Shown: positions 8,244 to 17,454, counted from the stretch's first letter. The stretch is 64,000 bases of DNA from Embleya sp051903075 (GCF_051903075.1 NZ_CP182422.1:2666001-2730000), one strand, 5' to 3'. Numbers and translations: made by a program. Notes: generated by a model not told the origin, from the sequence alone.

Positions 8244-9911
8244 ATGTCCATTCCGACCGCACCCGCGATCGTCTGCTCCGCCCTGTCCTTCGCCTGGCCC
8301 GACGGTACCCCCGTCTGCACCGACCTGGATCTGTCCATCGGCGGCGGGCGCACCGGCCTGGTCGGCGTCAACGGCGCGGGCAAGTCCACCCTGCTCAAGC
8401 TGATCGCGGGCGAACTGCGCCCCACCGCCGGATCGATCGCCCTCGCCGGCGACCTCGGCTACCTGCCGCAACACCTCCCGCTGGACGCCGACCGGCGCGT
8501 CGACGACGTGCTCGGCATCGCCGACACGCGGGCCGCGCTGCACGCGATCGAGGCCGGCGACGCCGACGTCCGGCACTTCGACACCATCGGCGACGACTGG
8601 GACGTCGAGGAACGCGCACGGGCCCAACTCGACCGGCTCGGCCTGCCGCACGTCGACCTCGACCGCACCGTCGGCACCCTGTCCGGCGGCGAGTCGGTGC
8701 TGCTCGGGCTGGCCGCGCTGCTGCTGCGCCGACCGGAGATCCTGCTCCTGGACGAGCCCACCAACAACCTCGACGCGTCCGCGCGCGAGCGGCTGTACGA
8801 CGCGGTGAGCCGGTACCCGGGGGTGCTCGTCGTGGTCAGCCACGACCGGGTGCTGCTCGATCTGGTCGACCGGATCGTCGAGGTGTTGCCGGACCGGGCC
8901 CGTACCCACAGCGGCAACCTCAGCTCCTACCTCGACATCCTGGAGCAGGAGCGGGAGACCGCCGAGCGGCTGGTCCGGGTCGCCCAGACCGACGTGCGCA
9001 AGCAAAAGCGCGAGTTGGCCGAGGCCCAGATCCGACTGGCCCGCCGCCAGCGCACCGGCCGCAAGGCCCAACTGGAGGGCGGCATCCCCAAGATCGTGGC
9101 CGGCAACCTCAAACGCGGCGCGGAGGTCTCCGCCGGCAAGCTCAGGGGCACCCACGAGGGCCGCCTCGACGACGCCAGGAGCCGGTTGTCCGAGGCCAGG
9201 GACGCGGTCCGCGAGGACAAGGAGATCCGGATCGAACTGCCCGAGACCGAGGTCCCGGCCGGCCGCACGGTGCTCACCGCCGAGGGCCTGAACACCACTG
9301 ACGCGCTCTACGGCCCGCACGGCGTGGACCTGATCGTGCGCGGCCCGGAACGCATCGCCCTGGTCGGCGACAACGGTTCGGGCAAGACCACCCTGCTCCG
9401 CCTGCTCACCGGCGCGGAGCAACCGGCCCAGGGCACGGTCCGGATCAACGTCGAGGGGGTGCGCCACCTGCCCCAGCGGCTGGACATCCTCGACGACGAC
9501 GCCACCGTCCTGGCCAACGTGCGCCGCTTCGCGCCCGAGGCGACCGACGCGGAACTGCGCGGCCGGCTGGCCCGCTTCCTCTTCCGGGGCAACCGCCCCG
9601 AGCAGCGGGTGGGCACGCTGTCCGGCGGCGAACGGTTCCGCGCCGTCCTGGCCGCCCTGCTGTCCGCCGACCCGCCGCCGCACCTGCTGATCCTCGACGA
9701 GCCGACGAACAACCTGGACCTGGCGTCGGTGCGCCAACTCGAACAGGCCCTGGGCGCCTATCGCGGCGCACTGGTCGTGGTCAGCCACGACCGCCCGTTC
9801 CTGGACGGGATCGGGATCACCCGGGAGCTGACCCTGCGCCGAGGCGAGGGCTTCGCCGTCCCCGCCCCGGAGGCCGACGCCGAGGCTCCGGAGGTCGAGC
9901 CGGTGGAGTAG
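8244..9911 (+). CDS. ABC-F ribosome-associated ATPase
   Basis: 555-residue ABC-F protein with two nucleotide-binding domains and no membrane segments. Walker A motifs are GVNGAGKST (residues 41-49) and GDNGSGKTT; both halves carry LSGGE signatures and LDEPTNNLD Walker B motifs. A charged, helical interdomain linker contains GRKAQLEGGIPKIVAGN. ABC-F proteins bind the ribosomal E site and either rescue stalled ribosomes or protect them from antibiotics; the sequence cannot say which. The ATG at 8244 has a GGGAG site and begins right at the first ABC domain. The 258-bp upstream region could hold a leader, but I cannot demonstrate an attenuator. Confidence 0.92.
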   Translation: MSIPTAPAIVCSALSFAWPDGTPVCTDLDLSIGGGRTGLVGVNGAGKSTLLKLIAGELRPTAGSIALAGDLGYLPQHLPLDADRRVDDVLGIADTRAALHAIEAGDADVRHFDTIGDDWDVEERARAQLDRLGLPHVDLDRTVGTLSGGESVLLGLAALLLRRPEILLLDEPTNNLDASARERLYDAVSRYPGVLVVVSHDRVLLDLVDRIVEVLPDRARTHSGNLSSYLDILEQERETAERLVRVAQTDVRKQKRELAEAQIRLARRQRTGRKAQLEGGIPKIVAGNLKRGAEVSAGKLRGTHEGRLDDARSRLSEARDAVREDKEIRIELPETEVPAGRTVLTAEGLNTTDALYGPHGVDLIVRGPERIALVGDNGSGKTTLLRLLTGAEQPAQGTVRINVEGVRHLPQRLDILDDDATVLANVRRFAPEATDAELRGRLARFLFRGNRPEQRVGTLSGGERFRAVLAALLSADPPPHLLILDEPTNNLDLASVRQLEQALGAYRGALVVVSHDRPFLDGIGITRELTLRRGEGFAVPAPEADAEAPEVEPVE

Positions 9912-9937
9912 CCCCGGCCGGCGCGCGCGGCCGGGGC
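9911..9937. terminator. Hairpin between convergent genes
   Basis: A perfect 10-bp inverted repeat (GCCCCGGCCG, 9911-9920 with 9928-9937, 7-nt loop) begins at the last base of the ABC-F stop codon and ends 7 bp before the convergent PPOX gene. It could serve both directions. Confidence 0.75.
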
Positions 9938-9944
9938 CCACCGC

Positions 9945-10451
9945 TCACCCCTCCGCGCGCGCCGAGTCCTCGTCGTTGCCCCGCCGGAGCACGCGCACCG
10001 GCGCGCCCGGCCGCCAGGTCCGGACCACGATCTCCTGCCCGTCGAGCCCGACCGCGCTCACCTCGTCGAGTTCGACCCGGAACAGGTGGAACGGGGTGGG
10101 CGCGTTGGTCTCCCCGACGTATCGCCCCTTCAACTCGTCATCGGTCTCCTCGATCGCGCGCCCGCTCACCCGGACGTCGCCGTGCGTCATCTCGGCCCCC
10201 TCCCCCGGGTTGGCGAACAGCGCGAACCTCGGGTCGCGCAGCAGGTCGCGCGCCTTGAGCGAGCCGGGCATCATGCCGAGCCACATCTGCTCGAACCGGA
10301 AGTCGGCCTCCAGACCGGTCAGCCGCGGCGAGCCGTCCCGACGCAGCGTGCCCAGCACGTGGTGTTTGTACATCCCGAACCGCTCGCGCACCGTCGCCGC
10401 GAACTCCGGTTCGGCCTTCTCGAACTCCGCCCAACTCGTCATGACACCCAT
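9945..10451 (-). CDS. Pyridoxamine 5'-phosphate oxidase-fold protein
   Basis: 168-residue split-barrel flavin-binding protein of the PPOX family. Typical motifs are FGMYKHHVLGTLRRDGSPRL at the N-terminus, MMPGSLKARDLLRDPRFAL in the middle and MTHGDVRVSGRAIE. Members bind FMN, F420 or haem and mostly reduce small molecules; the substrate is unknown. The ATG at 10451 is used, with a second in-frame ATG at 10442. It is divergent from a WYL-domain regulator whose start is only 55 bp away, so the regulator probably controls it. Confidence 0.85.
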   Translation of the reverse strand: MGVMTSWAEFEKAEPEFAATVRERFGMYKHHVLGTLRRDGSPRLTGLEADFRFEQMWLGMMPGSLKARDLLRDPRFALFANPGEGAEMTHGDVRVSGRAIEETDDELKGRYVGETNAPTPFHLFRVELDEVSAVGLDGQEIVVRTWRPGAPVRVLRRGNDEDSARAEG

Positions 10452-10467
10452 CGTGCCGCCCCATCCC

Positions 10468-10482
10468 TGACAACCGTTGGCA
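10468..10482. promoter_or_regulatory. Candidate operator between the PPOX and WYL-regulator genes
   Basis: The 15-bp dyad TGACAAC-C-GTTGGCA (6 of 7 arm positions symmetric) lies in the 55-bp divergent promoter region, 17 bp before the PPOX start and 24 bp before the regulator start. It is placed to control both genes. Binding is inferred. Confidence 0.5.
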
Positions 10483-10506
10483 GGGATTCCGGGGTAGTTT
10501 CGGGTC

Positions 10507-11499
10507 ATGCGATCCGGTCGACTGGTGGCGCTGCTGCTGCACCTGCAGAACCGACCCGGCGGGGCGACCGCCGCCGAGCTGGCGGCCGAGCTGGAGGTGT
10601 CGGTACGCACCGTCTACCGCGACGTCGCCGCGCTGCAGTCGTCCGGCGTGCCGCTGTGGACCGAGACCGGTCCGCACGGCGGGATCCGGCTGGTCGAGGG
10701 CTGGCGGACCCGGCTGGACGGGCTCACCGGCGACGAGGCCGCCGCGCTGTTCCTGTCCGGCGCGCCGCACGCCGCCGACGCGCTGGGCCTGGACACGGTC
10801 CTGGTGGCGGCCCAGACCAAGGTGATGGCCACCCTGCCCGCCGACCTGCGCACCCGGGCGGGCCGGGTGCGGCAGCGGTTCCACCTGGACGCGCCGGGGT
10901 GGTTCGCCCGGGACGAGGACGTCCCGCACCTGACCGAGATCGCGGGCGCGGTGTGGACCGGCCGACGAATCGACCTGCGCTACGCCCGCCGCGACCGCTC
11001 GGTGGCCCGCCGGCTCGACCCGCTCGGCCTCGTGCTCAAGGCCGGCGTCTGGTATCTGGTCGCCCGGCATCGCGTCGACATCCGCAGCTATCGGGTCTCG
11101 CGCGTGGTGGCCGCGAGCACCCGGCCGGAACGCTTCGAGCGGCCCGACGACTTCGATCTGAACACGTGGTGGACGCACCACAACGACGACTTCGCCCGCT
11201 CGCTGATGCGGTTCGCCTGCGTGATCCGGGTGTCGCCGTTCGGCTCCGCGCAGCTGCCCCGGGTGTTCGGCCCGGCCGTCGCCGAGGACGCGTTCGCCAC
11301 GGCCGGGCCGCCCGACCCGCAAGGGTGGCGCGAGCTGCGCCTGTGGGCCGAGTCCGAGGAGGTCGCGACCGGTCAACTGATCATGCTGGGAGCCGAGATG
11401 GAGGCGGTGTCGCCGCCGAGTCTGCGCCGCGCGGTGGCCGCCGTGGGCGCGAGCATCGCCACACGACACGGCCTGCCCACGGGTCCCCCGAAAGGTTGA
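10507..11499 (+). CDS. HTH/WYL-domain transcriptional regulator (YafY-like)
   Basis: 330-residue regulator with an N-terminal HTH_11 winged helix (residues about 5-60, LEVSVRTVYRDVAALQSSGVPL), a central WYL ligand-sensing domain (RDRSVARRLDPLGLVLKAGVWYLVARH) and a C-terminal WCX extension. Such proteins are usually local repressors or activators that sense nucleic-acid or small-molecule ligands. The ATG at 10507 is only about 6 bp from a TAGTTT -10-like element, so the mRNA may be leaderless. It is divergent from the PPOX gene with a dyad between them. Confidence 0.9.
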   Translation: MRSGRLVALLLHLQNRPGGATAAELAAELEVSVRTVYRDVAALQSSGVPLWTETGPHGGIRLVEGWRTRLDGLTGDEAAALFLSGAPHAADALGLDTVLVAAQTKVMATLPADLRTRAGRVRQRFHLDAPGWFARDEDVPHLTEIAGAVWTGRRIDLRYARRDRSVARRLDPLGLVLKAGVWYLVARHRVDIRSYRVSRVVAASTRPERFERPDDFDLNTWWTHHNDDFARSLMRFACVIRVSPFGSAQLPRVFGPAVAEDAFATAGPPDPQGWRELRLWAESEEVATGQLIMLGAEMEAVSPPSLRRAVAAVGASIATRHGLPTGPPKG

Positions 11500-11809
11500 C
11501 GCGCCCCGTCTGCGGGCGCGCGTTGCGACGAATGGGACATTTGGGGAACTCCATACCGTAAGCGAATCGCCGACACTGCGAGAATCAACGCAACGTGATC
11601 ACGCGCGTACACACGTACGGTGACTACCCCACCGGTACGGGGCTCCCCTAGGGGCAAGGGTCGCTTGGCGGACCCCGGGTCCTCCCTGCGTAGGACCGGC
11701 AGGTCTGTCCTTGGAGAGGATTCGCCGCGCCGCCCTCCCCCCTACGGTGATCGAGTGCACTGCAAGAGCGGAGCGCGCCACCCTTCACCTCAACATGGGG
11801 GACAGACTC
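11500..11809 (+). other. Intergenic region upstream of the ABC exporter operon
   Basis: 310 bp without a recognisable gene. A GC hairpin with one bulge at about 11501-11521 probably terminates the WYL-regulator transcript. The rest should hold the promoter of the exporter operon. A GGGGGA ribosome site immediately precedes the GTG at 11810. Confidence 0.5.
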
Positions 11810-12589
11810 GTGACCACGGCCACGGCTGCCATGACCGACGCGGACTCCAGGGGCACCATCGCCGCCCGCGCGCAGCAGCTCACCAAGGCGTACGGCGAAG
11901 GCGAGACCCGAGTCGTCGCTCTCGACAGCGTGGACGTCCAGATCGGTCGCGGCCAGTTCACCGCGATCATGGGCCCCTCGGGCTCCGGCAAGTCGACCCT
12001 GATGCACTGCCTCGCCGGCCTCGACACCGCGACCAGCGGCAAGAGCTGGATCGGCGACACGGAGATCACGAGCCTGAAGGACAAGGCGCTCACCAAGCTC
12101 CGCCGCGACAACATCGGCTTCATCTTCCAGGCGTTCAACCTGCTTCCGACGCTGACCGCGCTGGAGAACATCACGCTGCCGATGGACATCGCCGGCCGCA
12201 AGCCCGACCGGGCCTGGCTGGACAACGTGATCGAGACCGTCGGCCTGCGCGACCGGCTCAAGCACCGGCCGACCGAGCTCTCCGGCGGTCAGCAGCAGCG
12301 TGTCGCCTGCGCCCGGGCGCTGGCCAGCCGGCCCGAGATCATCTTCGGTGACGAGCCGACCGGCAACCTGGACTCGCGCTCCGGCGCCGAGGTGCTGGCC
12401 TTCCTGCGGCGCAGCGTCAACGAACTCGGTCAGACCATCGTGATGGTCACCCACGACCCCAACGCGGCGTCCTACGCGGACCGGGTCCTGTTCCTGGCAG
12501 ACGGTCGAATCGTCGACGAGATGCTGCGTCCCACGTCCGACGCCGTGTTGGAGCGCATGAAGCGCTTCGACGGTGCCCGGACCAGCTGA
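11810..12589 (+). CDS. ABC transporter ATP-binding protein (MacB/LolD type)
   Basis: 259-residue ATPase subunit of a MacB/FtsX-type ABC system. Walker A is GPSGSGKST, the signature is LSGGQQQRVACARALA, and Walker B is IIFGDEPTGNLDS, followed by the switch histidine in VMVTHD. The GTG at 11810 follows a GGGGGA site by 7 nt; an ATG at 11795 has no ribosome site. It is 22 bp upstream of the permease gene and forms an operon with it. Systems of this architecture couple ATP hydrolysis to extracytoplasmic work such as lipoprotein or peptide extrusion. The substrate is unknown. Confidence 0.93.
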   Translation: MTTATAAMTDADSRGTIAARAQQLTKAYGEGETRVVALDSVDVQIGRGQFTAIMGPSGSGKSTLMHCLAGLDTATSGKSWIGDTEITSLKDKALTKLRRDNIGFIFQAFNLLPTLTALENITLPMDIAGRKPDRAWLDNVIETVGLRDRLKHRPTELSGGQQQRVACARALASRPEIIFGDEPTGNLDSRSGAEVLAFLRRSVNELGQTIVMVTHDPNAASYADRVLFLADGRIVDEMLRPTSDAVLERMKRFDGARTS

Positions 12590-12611
12590 AACAGGCGGAG
12601 AGTCCCCCACC

Positions 12612-15176
12612 ATGTTGAAAGCCACGTTCCGCAGCTTCCTGGCCCACAAGGGCCGAATGGTGCTGTCCGCCCTGGCAGTGCTGCTGTCGGTCGCGTTCGT
12701 CTCCGGCACCCTGGTCTTCACCGACACGATCACCAAGACCTTCGACGAGCTGTTCAAGTCCACCGCGGCGGACGTCTCGGTCAAGCCCAAGTCCGAGTTC
12801 AGCGAGGACGACCTCGCGCTCACCGGTGAGACGCCCACCCTCTCGCGGTCGCTGATCGACAAGGTCAAGAAGGTCGAGGGCGTCAAGGAGGCACACGGCA
12901 GCATCCACGTCGAGTCGTTCACGATCGTCGACAAGCACAACAAGTCGGTGGGACCGTCCTCCGGTGCGCCGACGATCGTCACGAACTGGTTCGAGACCGA
13001 TCACATGTCGGTCAAGCTCACCAGCGGCGCGCTGCCCAAGGGCCCGGCCGAGGCCGTCATCGACGCCGACACCGCGAAGAAGAAGCACGTCAAGATCGGT
13101 GACGAGCTGCACGCGAGCGGGAAGAACGGCGATTTCGCGTTCAAGATCAGCGGCATCTTGACCTTCACCGCCACCAACCCCGGTGCCGCGCTGCTCTCCT
13201 TCGACGACGCGACCGCGTCGGAGCGACTGCTCCGCGACCCGAACCTCGTCACCTCGGTGTCGGTGTCCGCCGCCAACGGGGTCGACGACAAGGTCCTCAA
13301 GCAGCGGGTCGAGCAACTGCTCAACGACCCGAAGAACTTCGAGGTCAAGACGGCCGCGGAGACGGCCAAGGAATCCAACGACCAGCTCGGCGGCTTCCTG
13401 AACGTGATGAAGTACGCGATGCTCGGCTTCGCCGGTGTCGCCGTCCTCGTCGGCATCTTCCTGATCTTCAACACCTTCTCCATGCTGGTCGCCCAGCGCA
13501 CCCGTGAGCTGGGTCTGATGCGGGCGATCGGGGCCAGTCGGGCGGACGTGAACCGCTCGGTGCTCCTGGAGGCGGTCCTGCTGGGCGTGGTCGGCTCGAC
13601 GCTCGGTCTGGCGGCGGGCCTCGGTCTGGCCGTCGGCCTCAAGGCGCTGATCAGCGCGGTCGGGATCAACCTCAAGGGCACGTCCCTGGTGATCAAGACC
13701 GCCACCCCGATCGTGGCCTACCTGGTCGGCGTGATCGTCACCGTGATCGCCGCGTACGTCCCGGCCCGCCGTGCGGGCAAGGTCGCCCCGATGGCCGCCC
13801 TGCGCGAGGCCGGCGCGCCGCCGCAGAAGTCGATCAAGACCCGCTCGGTGATCGGCGCGGTCCTGTTCGGCCTGGGCGCACTCGCGCTGGTCGCCGGAGC
13901 CACCTCGTCCAGCGGTGGCCAGGGTGGCGGATTCGTGGGCCTGGGCGTGCTGTTCACGCTGCTCGGCTTCATCGTGCTGGCGCCGTTCCTGGCCCGCACC
14001 GTGGTCCCGGCGCTGGCCGCCTGGTACCCGAAGCTGTTCGGCTCGATGGGCCGGCTCAGCCGGGAGAACGCGCTGCGCAACCCGCGGCGTACCGGCGCCA
14101 CCGCGTCGGCGATCATGATCGGTGTCGCCCTCGTCAGCGGCATGGCGGTCGCGGCCTCGTCGATGTCGGCCTCCTTCGACAAGCAGATCGACAAGTCGCT
14201 GGGCTCCGACTACACCATCCAGTCGCTGACCGGGACGTTCCCCGAGACCATCGTCGACGCGGCCCGCAAGACCCCCGGCGTCGGCGACGTGGTCGCCTCG
14301 TCCCTGGCCAACGCAACCATCACCGCGGACGGCAAGTCCAAGAAGGACTTCGTCCTCGGCTCGGACCCGGGCATCGACGGCACGGTCAAGACCACCTATC
14401 TCCAGGGCACCGGCGACGCGGCCATGTCGGCGGGCAAGGCGGCGATCGGCGAGGACTTCGCCAAGGACCACCACCTGGGCCTGGGCGGCAAGATCGAACT
14501 CGCCTTCGCGAACGGGCAGAAGACCACCGTCGAGGTCGGCGCGATCCGCAAGAAGTCCGACGACGTCATCGGCCTGGGCGAGACGATCGTGATCCCGAAC
14601 GCGATCATGAAGAAGTTCGTCCCGGACGTGCAGTACCAGAGCGTCAGCATCAACGCGGCCGGTGGTCAGGACGCGACGAAGGTCGGCGCCGCGCTCAAGA
14701 CGGCGCTCGAACCCTTCCCGCAGGTCAAGGCGCGAGACCAGAGCGACTACAAGGAACTGATCGGCAAGCAGATCGACACGTTCCTGTACCTGATCTACGG
14801 TCTGCTCGGCCTGGCGATCATCATCTCGATCCTGGGTGTGATCAACACGCTGGCGCTGTCGGTGGTCGAGCGCACCAGGGAGATCGGTCTGATGCGGGCG
14901 ATCGGCGCCTCGCGTCGGCAGATCCGCCGGATGATCCGGCTGGAGTCCATGGTGATCGCGGTGTTCGGCGCCCTGGTCGGGCTCGCGCTCGGCATGGCGT
15001 GGGGCATCGGCGCCCAGCGCCTGCTGGCCAACCAGGGCCTGGACGTGCTCAAGATCCCGTGGGGCACGGTCGTCGGCATCGTGGTCGCCGCGGCGATCGT
15101 CGGCCTGCTGGCCGCGGTGATGCCGGCCTTCCGGGCGGCGCGGATGAACGTCCTGCGCGCCATCGCGACGGACTGA
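12612..15176 (+). CDS. ABC transporter permease with duplicated FtsX/MacB domain
   Basis: 854-residue permease with the duplicated FtsX architecture: an N-terminal helix, a large extracytoplasmic MacB-like periplasmic domain, three helices, a second N-terminal-like helix and extracytoplasmic domain, and three final helices. The paired motifs RTRELGLMRAIGASRADVNR and RTREIGLMRAIGASRRQIRR mark the two FtsX domains. The ATG at 12612 has a good GGCGGAGAG ribosome site. It works with the upstream ATPase as the membrane component of one complex and is followed by two strong hairpins. Substrate unknown. Confidence 0.93.
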   Translation: MLKATFRSFLAHKGRMVLSALAVLLSVAFVSGTLVFTDTITKTFDELFKSTAADVSVKPKSEFSEDDLALTGETPTLSRSLIDKVKKVEGVKEAHGSIHVESFTIVDKHNKSVGPSSGAPTIVTNWFETDHMSVKLTSGALPKGPAEAVIDADTAKKKHVKIGDELHASGKNGDFAFKISGILTFTATNPGAALLSFDDATASERLLRDPNLVTSVSVSAANGVDDKVLKQRVEQLLNDPKNFEVKTAAETAKESNDQLGGFLNVMKYAMLGFAGVAVLVGIFLIFNTFSMLVAQRTRELGLMRAIGASRADVNRSVLLEAVLLGVVGSTLGLAAGLGLAVGLKALISAVGINLKGTSLVIKTATPIVAYLVGVIVTVIAAYVPARRAGKVAPMAALREAGAPPQKSIKTRSVIGAVLFGLGALALVAGATSSSGGQGGGFVGLGVLFTLLGFIVLAPFLARTVVPALAAWYPKLFGSMGRLSRENALRNPRRTGATASAIMIGVALVSGMAVAASSMSASFDKQIDKSLGSDYTIQSLTGTFPETIVDAARKTPGVGDVVASSLANATITADGKSKKDFVLGSDPGIDGTVKTTYLQGTGDAAMSAGKAAIGEDFAKDHHLGLGGKIELAFANGQKTTVEVGAIRKKSDDVIGLGETIVIPNAIMKKFVPDVQYQSVSINAAGGQDATKVGAALKTALEPFPQVKARDQSDYKELIGKQIDTFLYLIYGLLGLAIIISILGVINTLALSVVERTREIGLMRAIGASRRQIRRMIRLESMVIAVFGALVGLALGMAWGIGAQRLLANQGLDVLKIPWGTVVGIVVAAAIVGLLAAVMPAFRAARMNVLRAIATD

Positions 15177-15205
15177 CCCGGAGGGGCGACCCTCCCGACA
15201 GGCAG

Positions 15206-15290
15206 CCGGCTCCCCATCCTCCCCCCTTGGGGAGCCGGTGACCGAAGAGCCCCCCGCACCGCCTTGCGCAGGCGGTGCGGGGGGCTCTTT
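15206..15290 (+). terminator. Double hairpin terminator of the ABC exporter operon
   Basis: Two consecutive stem-loops. The first has 10-bp arms CCGGCTCCCC/GGGGAGCCGG (15206-15238). The second has perfect 18-bp arms (15246-15263 with 15271-15288), a 7-nt loop and a short TTT. The second is one of the strongest terminators in the window and also faces the convergent endonuclease V gene. Confidence 0.9.
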
Positions 15291-15309
15291 CGCGTCGGCG
15301 GTGGGGGGG

Positions 15310-16020
15310 TCAGGAGCGGGCGTCGGGGTGGGACTTCAGTGCCCGGCGGCAGAGTCGGTCGGCCTGGCGGGTGGTCTCCGGGAGGCGGTAGCGCGGGGTC
15401 AGGGCCAGGACGTGCGCGCAGGCCGTGTCCAGGTCGACGCCGTGGCCGATCGACACGAAGACCGGCTTGACCGCGTCGCGGGTGCGCAGCGCGCGCCCGA
15501 CCACATCGCCCTCGTCCACCAGGTCGGCGGCCTCACCACGGGCCTGCCCGAGCGGCTCGTACGTCCCGACGAACTGCGTCTTGCCGACCCCGATGGCCGG
15601 GATGCCGGTGAGCACGCCGAGGTGGCAGGCCAGGCCGAAGCGGCGCGGATGGGCAAGCCCCTGGCCGTCGCAGAGCAGCAGGTCCGGTGCGGCGTCGAGG
15701 CGTTCGAGCGCGGCCAGCAGCGCCGGGATCTCCCGGAAGGCGAACAGGCCCGGGACGTACGGGAAGGTCGCCACGCCGTGCACCACGGAGTGCTCCAGGA
15801 CCGCGTGCGTGTGCGGGTCCAACACCACGACGGCGGCGGCCAGTTCGTCCGAGTCCTCGGCGTAGGCCACGTCGAGGCCGGCCACCCGCCGCGCCTCTCC
15901 CGGCTGCGGCCCGGGCCCGACCGTATCCACCGTCGGCCGCAGCCGATCCTGCACGGCCAGCGCCTCGGCGGCGGTCCGAGGCCACTCCTCGGCCGATGCG
16001 ATCGCGGAAGAAGTGCTCAT
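15310..16020 (-). CDS. nfi: Endonuclease V (deoxyinosine 3' endonuclease)
   Basis: 236-residue DNA repair enzyme that nicks DNA one base 3' of deoxyinosine. Family motifs are present in order: VAGLDVAYAED (first metal aspartate), YVPGLFAFREIPALLAALE, LLLCDGQGLAHPRRFGLACHLG and IGVGKTQFVGTYEP. The length is normal for the family. The ATG at 16020 is chosen because the family N-terminus fits; the ribosome site is weak. It is a single gene, convergent with the ABC exporter operon and divergent from a lipoprotein gene. Confidence 0.93.
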   Translation of the reverse strand: MSTSSAIASAEEWPRTAAEALAVQDRLRPTVDTVGPGPQPGEARRVAGLDVAYAEDSDELAAAVVVLDPHTHAVLEHSVVHGVATFPYVPGLFAFREIPALLAALERLDAAPDLLLCDGQGLAHPRRFGLACHLGVLTGIPAIGVGKTQFVGTYEPLGQARGEAADLVDEGDVVGRALRTRDAVKPVFVSIGHGVDLDTACAHVLALTPRYRLPETTRQADRLCRRALKSHPDARS

Positions 16021-16135
16021 CCCGAGAACGTACCGCCGGCTTCGTGGGTGGAACCCCTCGGTGGGCTGTCGCGTCCACTCTGCGGGTGCGTACGACTGCG
16101 CGGGTGCGTGCGACCGACGACGAGGGGGCAGGGCG

Positions 16136-16723
16136 ATGGCGGTGCGGCGGTGGAGTGTGGGGGCGGTGGTCGCGGCCGGGGTGATGCTCGGGGTGTCGGG
16201 GTGTGGTGGATCCGGGGACGATCCGTTCGTGGTGTCGGCGCCCTCGTCGACGGCGCCGCCGGTGCGGGTGCACGCGACCAGGGTGGACACCGGCACGGTC
16301 GCCTTCGAGGTCCGCGCCGCCGGGGGTACCGATGCGGGCGCGCGGACCGTGACCACCCCGTGCGATCGGGTCCTGCTCGCGCTCGACGACGTCACGATCG
16401 AGTCCAACGAGGTGACCTGCAAGGCACCGGGCGGCGCGCCCGGCAACGGGTGGCACGGCCTGTACCGCACGGCGGCCGACGTCCCGCCCGGCGCGGTGAC
16501 CCAGACGGTGCAGACTCCGCTGGGCGAGGCGGTGCTGTTCACGCAGGAGTACTACGAGGCGACCAACTCGGTGCGGCGCTGGCGTGAGCCGGTCGCGATC
16601 GTGACCCTGGGCAACCCGCGTTCGCGCAATCACCCGACCCTCGTCGTGCGCGCCGACAAGGGCGGTCTGGACCAGTCCCGGCTGGCCGGCTTCGTCCGCG
16701 CCAACCTCCTGCCCCTGGGGTGA
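16136..16723 (+). CDS. Putative lipoprotein, unknown function
   Basis: 195-residue predicted lipoprotein. The N-terminus MAVRRWSVGAVVAAGVMLGVSGCGGSG has a basic start, a hydrophobic core and a lipobox-like VSGC. The mature part is rich in beta-strand-like segments with two cysteines (TTPCDRVLL and EVTCKAPGG) that could form a disulfide. I recognise no domain. The ATG at 16136 follows a G-rich ribosome site. It is divergent from endonuclease V and about 135 bp upstream of the next gene, with no visible functional link to either. Confidence 0.75.
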   Translation: MAVRRWSVGAVVAAGVMLGVSGCGGSGDDPFVVSAPSSTAPPVRVHATRVDTGTVAFEVRAAGGTDAGARTVTTPCDRVLLALDDVTIESNEVTCKAPGGAPGNGWHGLYRTAADVPPGAVTQTVQTPLGEAVLFTQEYYEATNSVRRWREPVAIVTLGNPRSRNHPTLVVRADKGGLDQSRLAGFVRANLLPLG

Positions 16724-16858
16724 GGTCCGCACCCGGACCGGTGACGCCGAGGGTAAGGAACGCGCTCGGATCGGCATGGGCAACGCCAAGAGCGCGTCAA
16801 CGCGGGCGCCTGCGGGCCGATTCGGGGTGAGGCTGAAGGCGGTCGAGAGGAGGCCGTC

Positions 16859-17362
16859 ATGTTCACCGTGCTGCGTCGGGTCACCGGGATTCGTCGTACC
16901 GTCGCGCTCCGCCGGACCGGTGGCCGGGGCGCCGCGGGCGCTCCGCGGGCCGTGGTGGTGCCGATCGTACGCGTCGACGCCGCCGCGCTCGCCGCGCTCG
17001 GCGCCGCGCGGGACCTGGGTGGACGGGCGATCGCGGTGCATGTGACGCGCCCCGGCGAACGGGCCGTTCGCGACGCGCTGGTGGACGCGTGGGACGCGGC
17101 CGGGGTGGACGCGCCGCTGAGCGTGGTCTTCGACGAGCGGGACCGGCTCGTCGAGGTGCTGGCGACGTTCGTCCGGGGTCTGCCGGAGCGCCGGGTGGCC
17201 GTGCTGGTGCCGGCCGCCGCCGATCCGGCCCGGGTGCGCGGCCGGCGACACGACACCTTGGTCGAGGCGCTGCGCGCGGAGGGTTGCGCCGTGCTCGTGG
17301 CCCGGGCCGAGGCCCCCGCGCCTCCCCTGCCGGTGCGCGACCCGCTGGTCACCGCCGCCTGA
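16859..17362 (+). CDS. Orphan protein resembling the cytoplasmic tail of APC permeases
   Basis: 167-residue soluble alpha/beta protein. The segment AVVVPIVRVDAAALAALGAARDLGGRAIAVHV, then LVDAWDAAGVDAPLSVVF and RRVAVLVPAAA, resembles the universal-stress-like C-terminal domain that follows the membrane part of many actinobacterial amino-acid permeases. No transmembrane helices are present here, so this is either a free-standing sensor domain or a gene fragment. GAGGAGG immediately precedes the ATG, and the frame is intact, which argues for a functional gene. The similarity is recognised by eye. Confidence 0.6.
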   Translation: MFTVLRRVTGIRRTVALRRTGGRGAAGAPRAVVVPIVRVDAAALAALGAARDLGGRAIAVHVTRPGERAVRDALVDAWDAAGVDAPLSVVFDERDRLVEVLATFVRGLPERRVAVLVPAAADPARVRGRRHDTLVEALRAEGCAVLVARAEAPAPPLPVRDPLVTAA

Positions 17363-17392
17363 CGGCGGGTCTGGCCGAAATCGGCGACCCTG

Positions 17393-17420
17393 TTGACCGT
17401 ATTCGGCGCGCGACTAGGCT
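17393..17420 (+). promoter_or_regulatory. Vegetative-type promoter of the BlaI-family gene
   Basis: TTGACC (17393-17398) and TAGGCT (17415-17420) are separated by 16 bp, a good match to the actinomycete housekeeping consensus. Transcription would start about 28 bp before the GTG at 17455. Confidence 0.6.
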
Positions 17421-17454
17421 TCCGGGGCGTTGTGCCCATTGACCGGAGGCCGAA

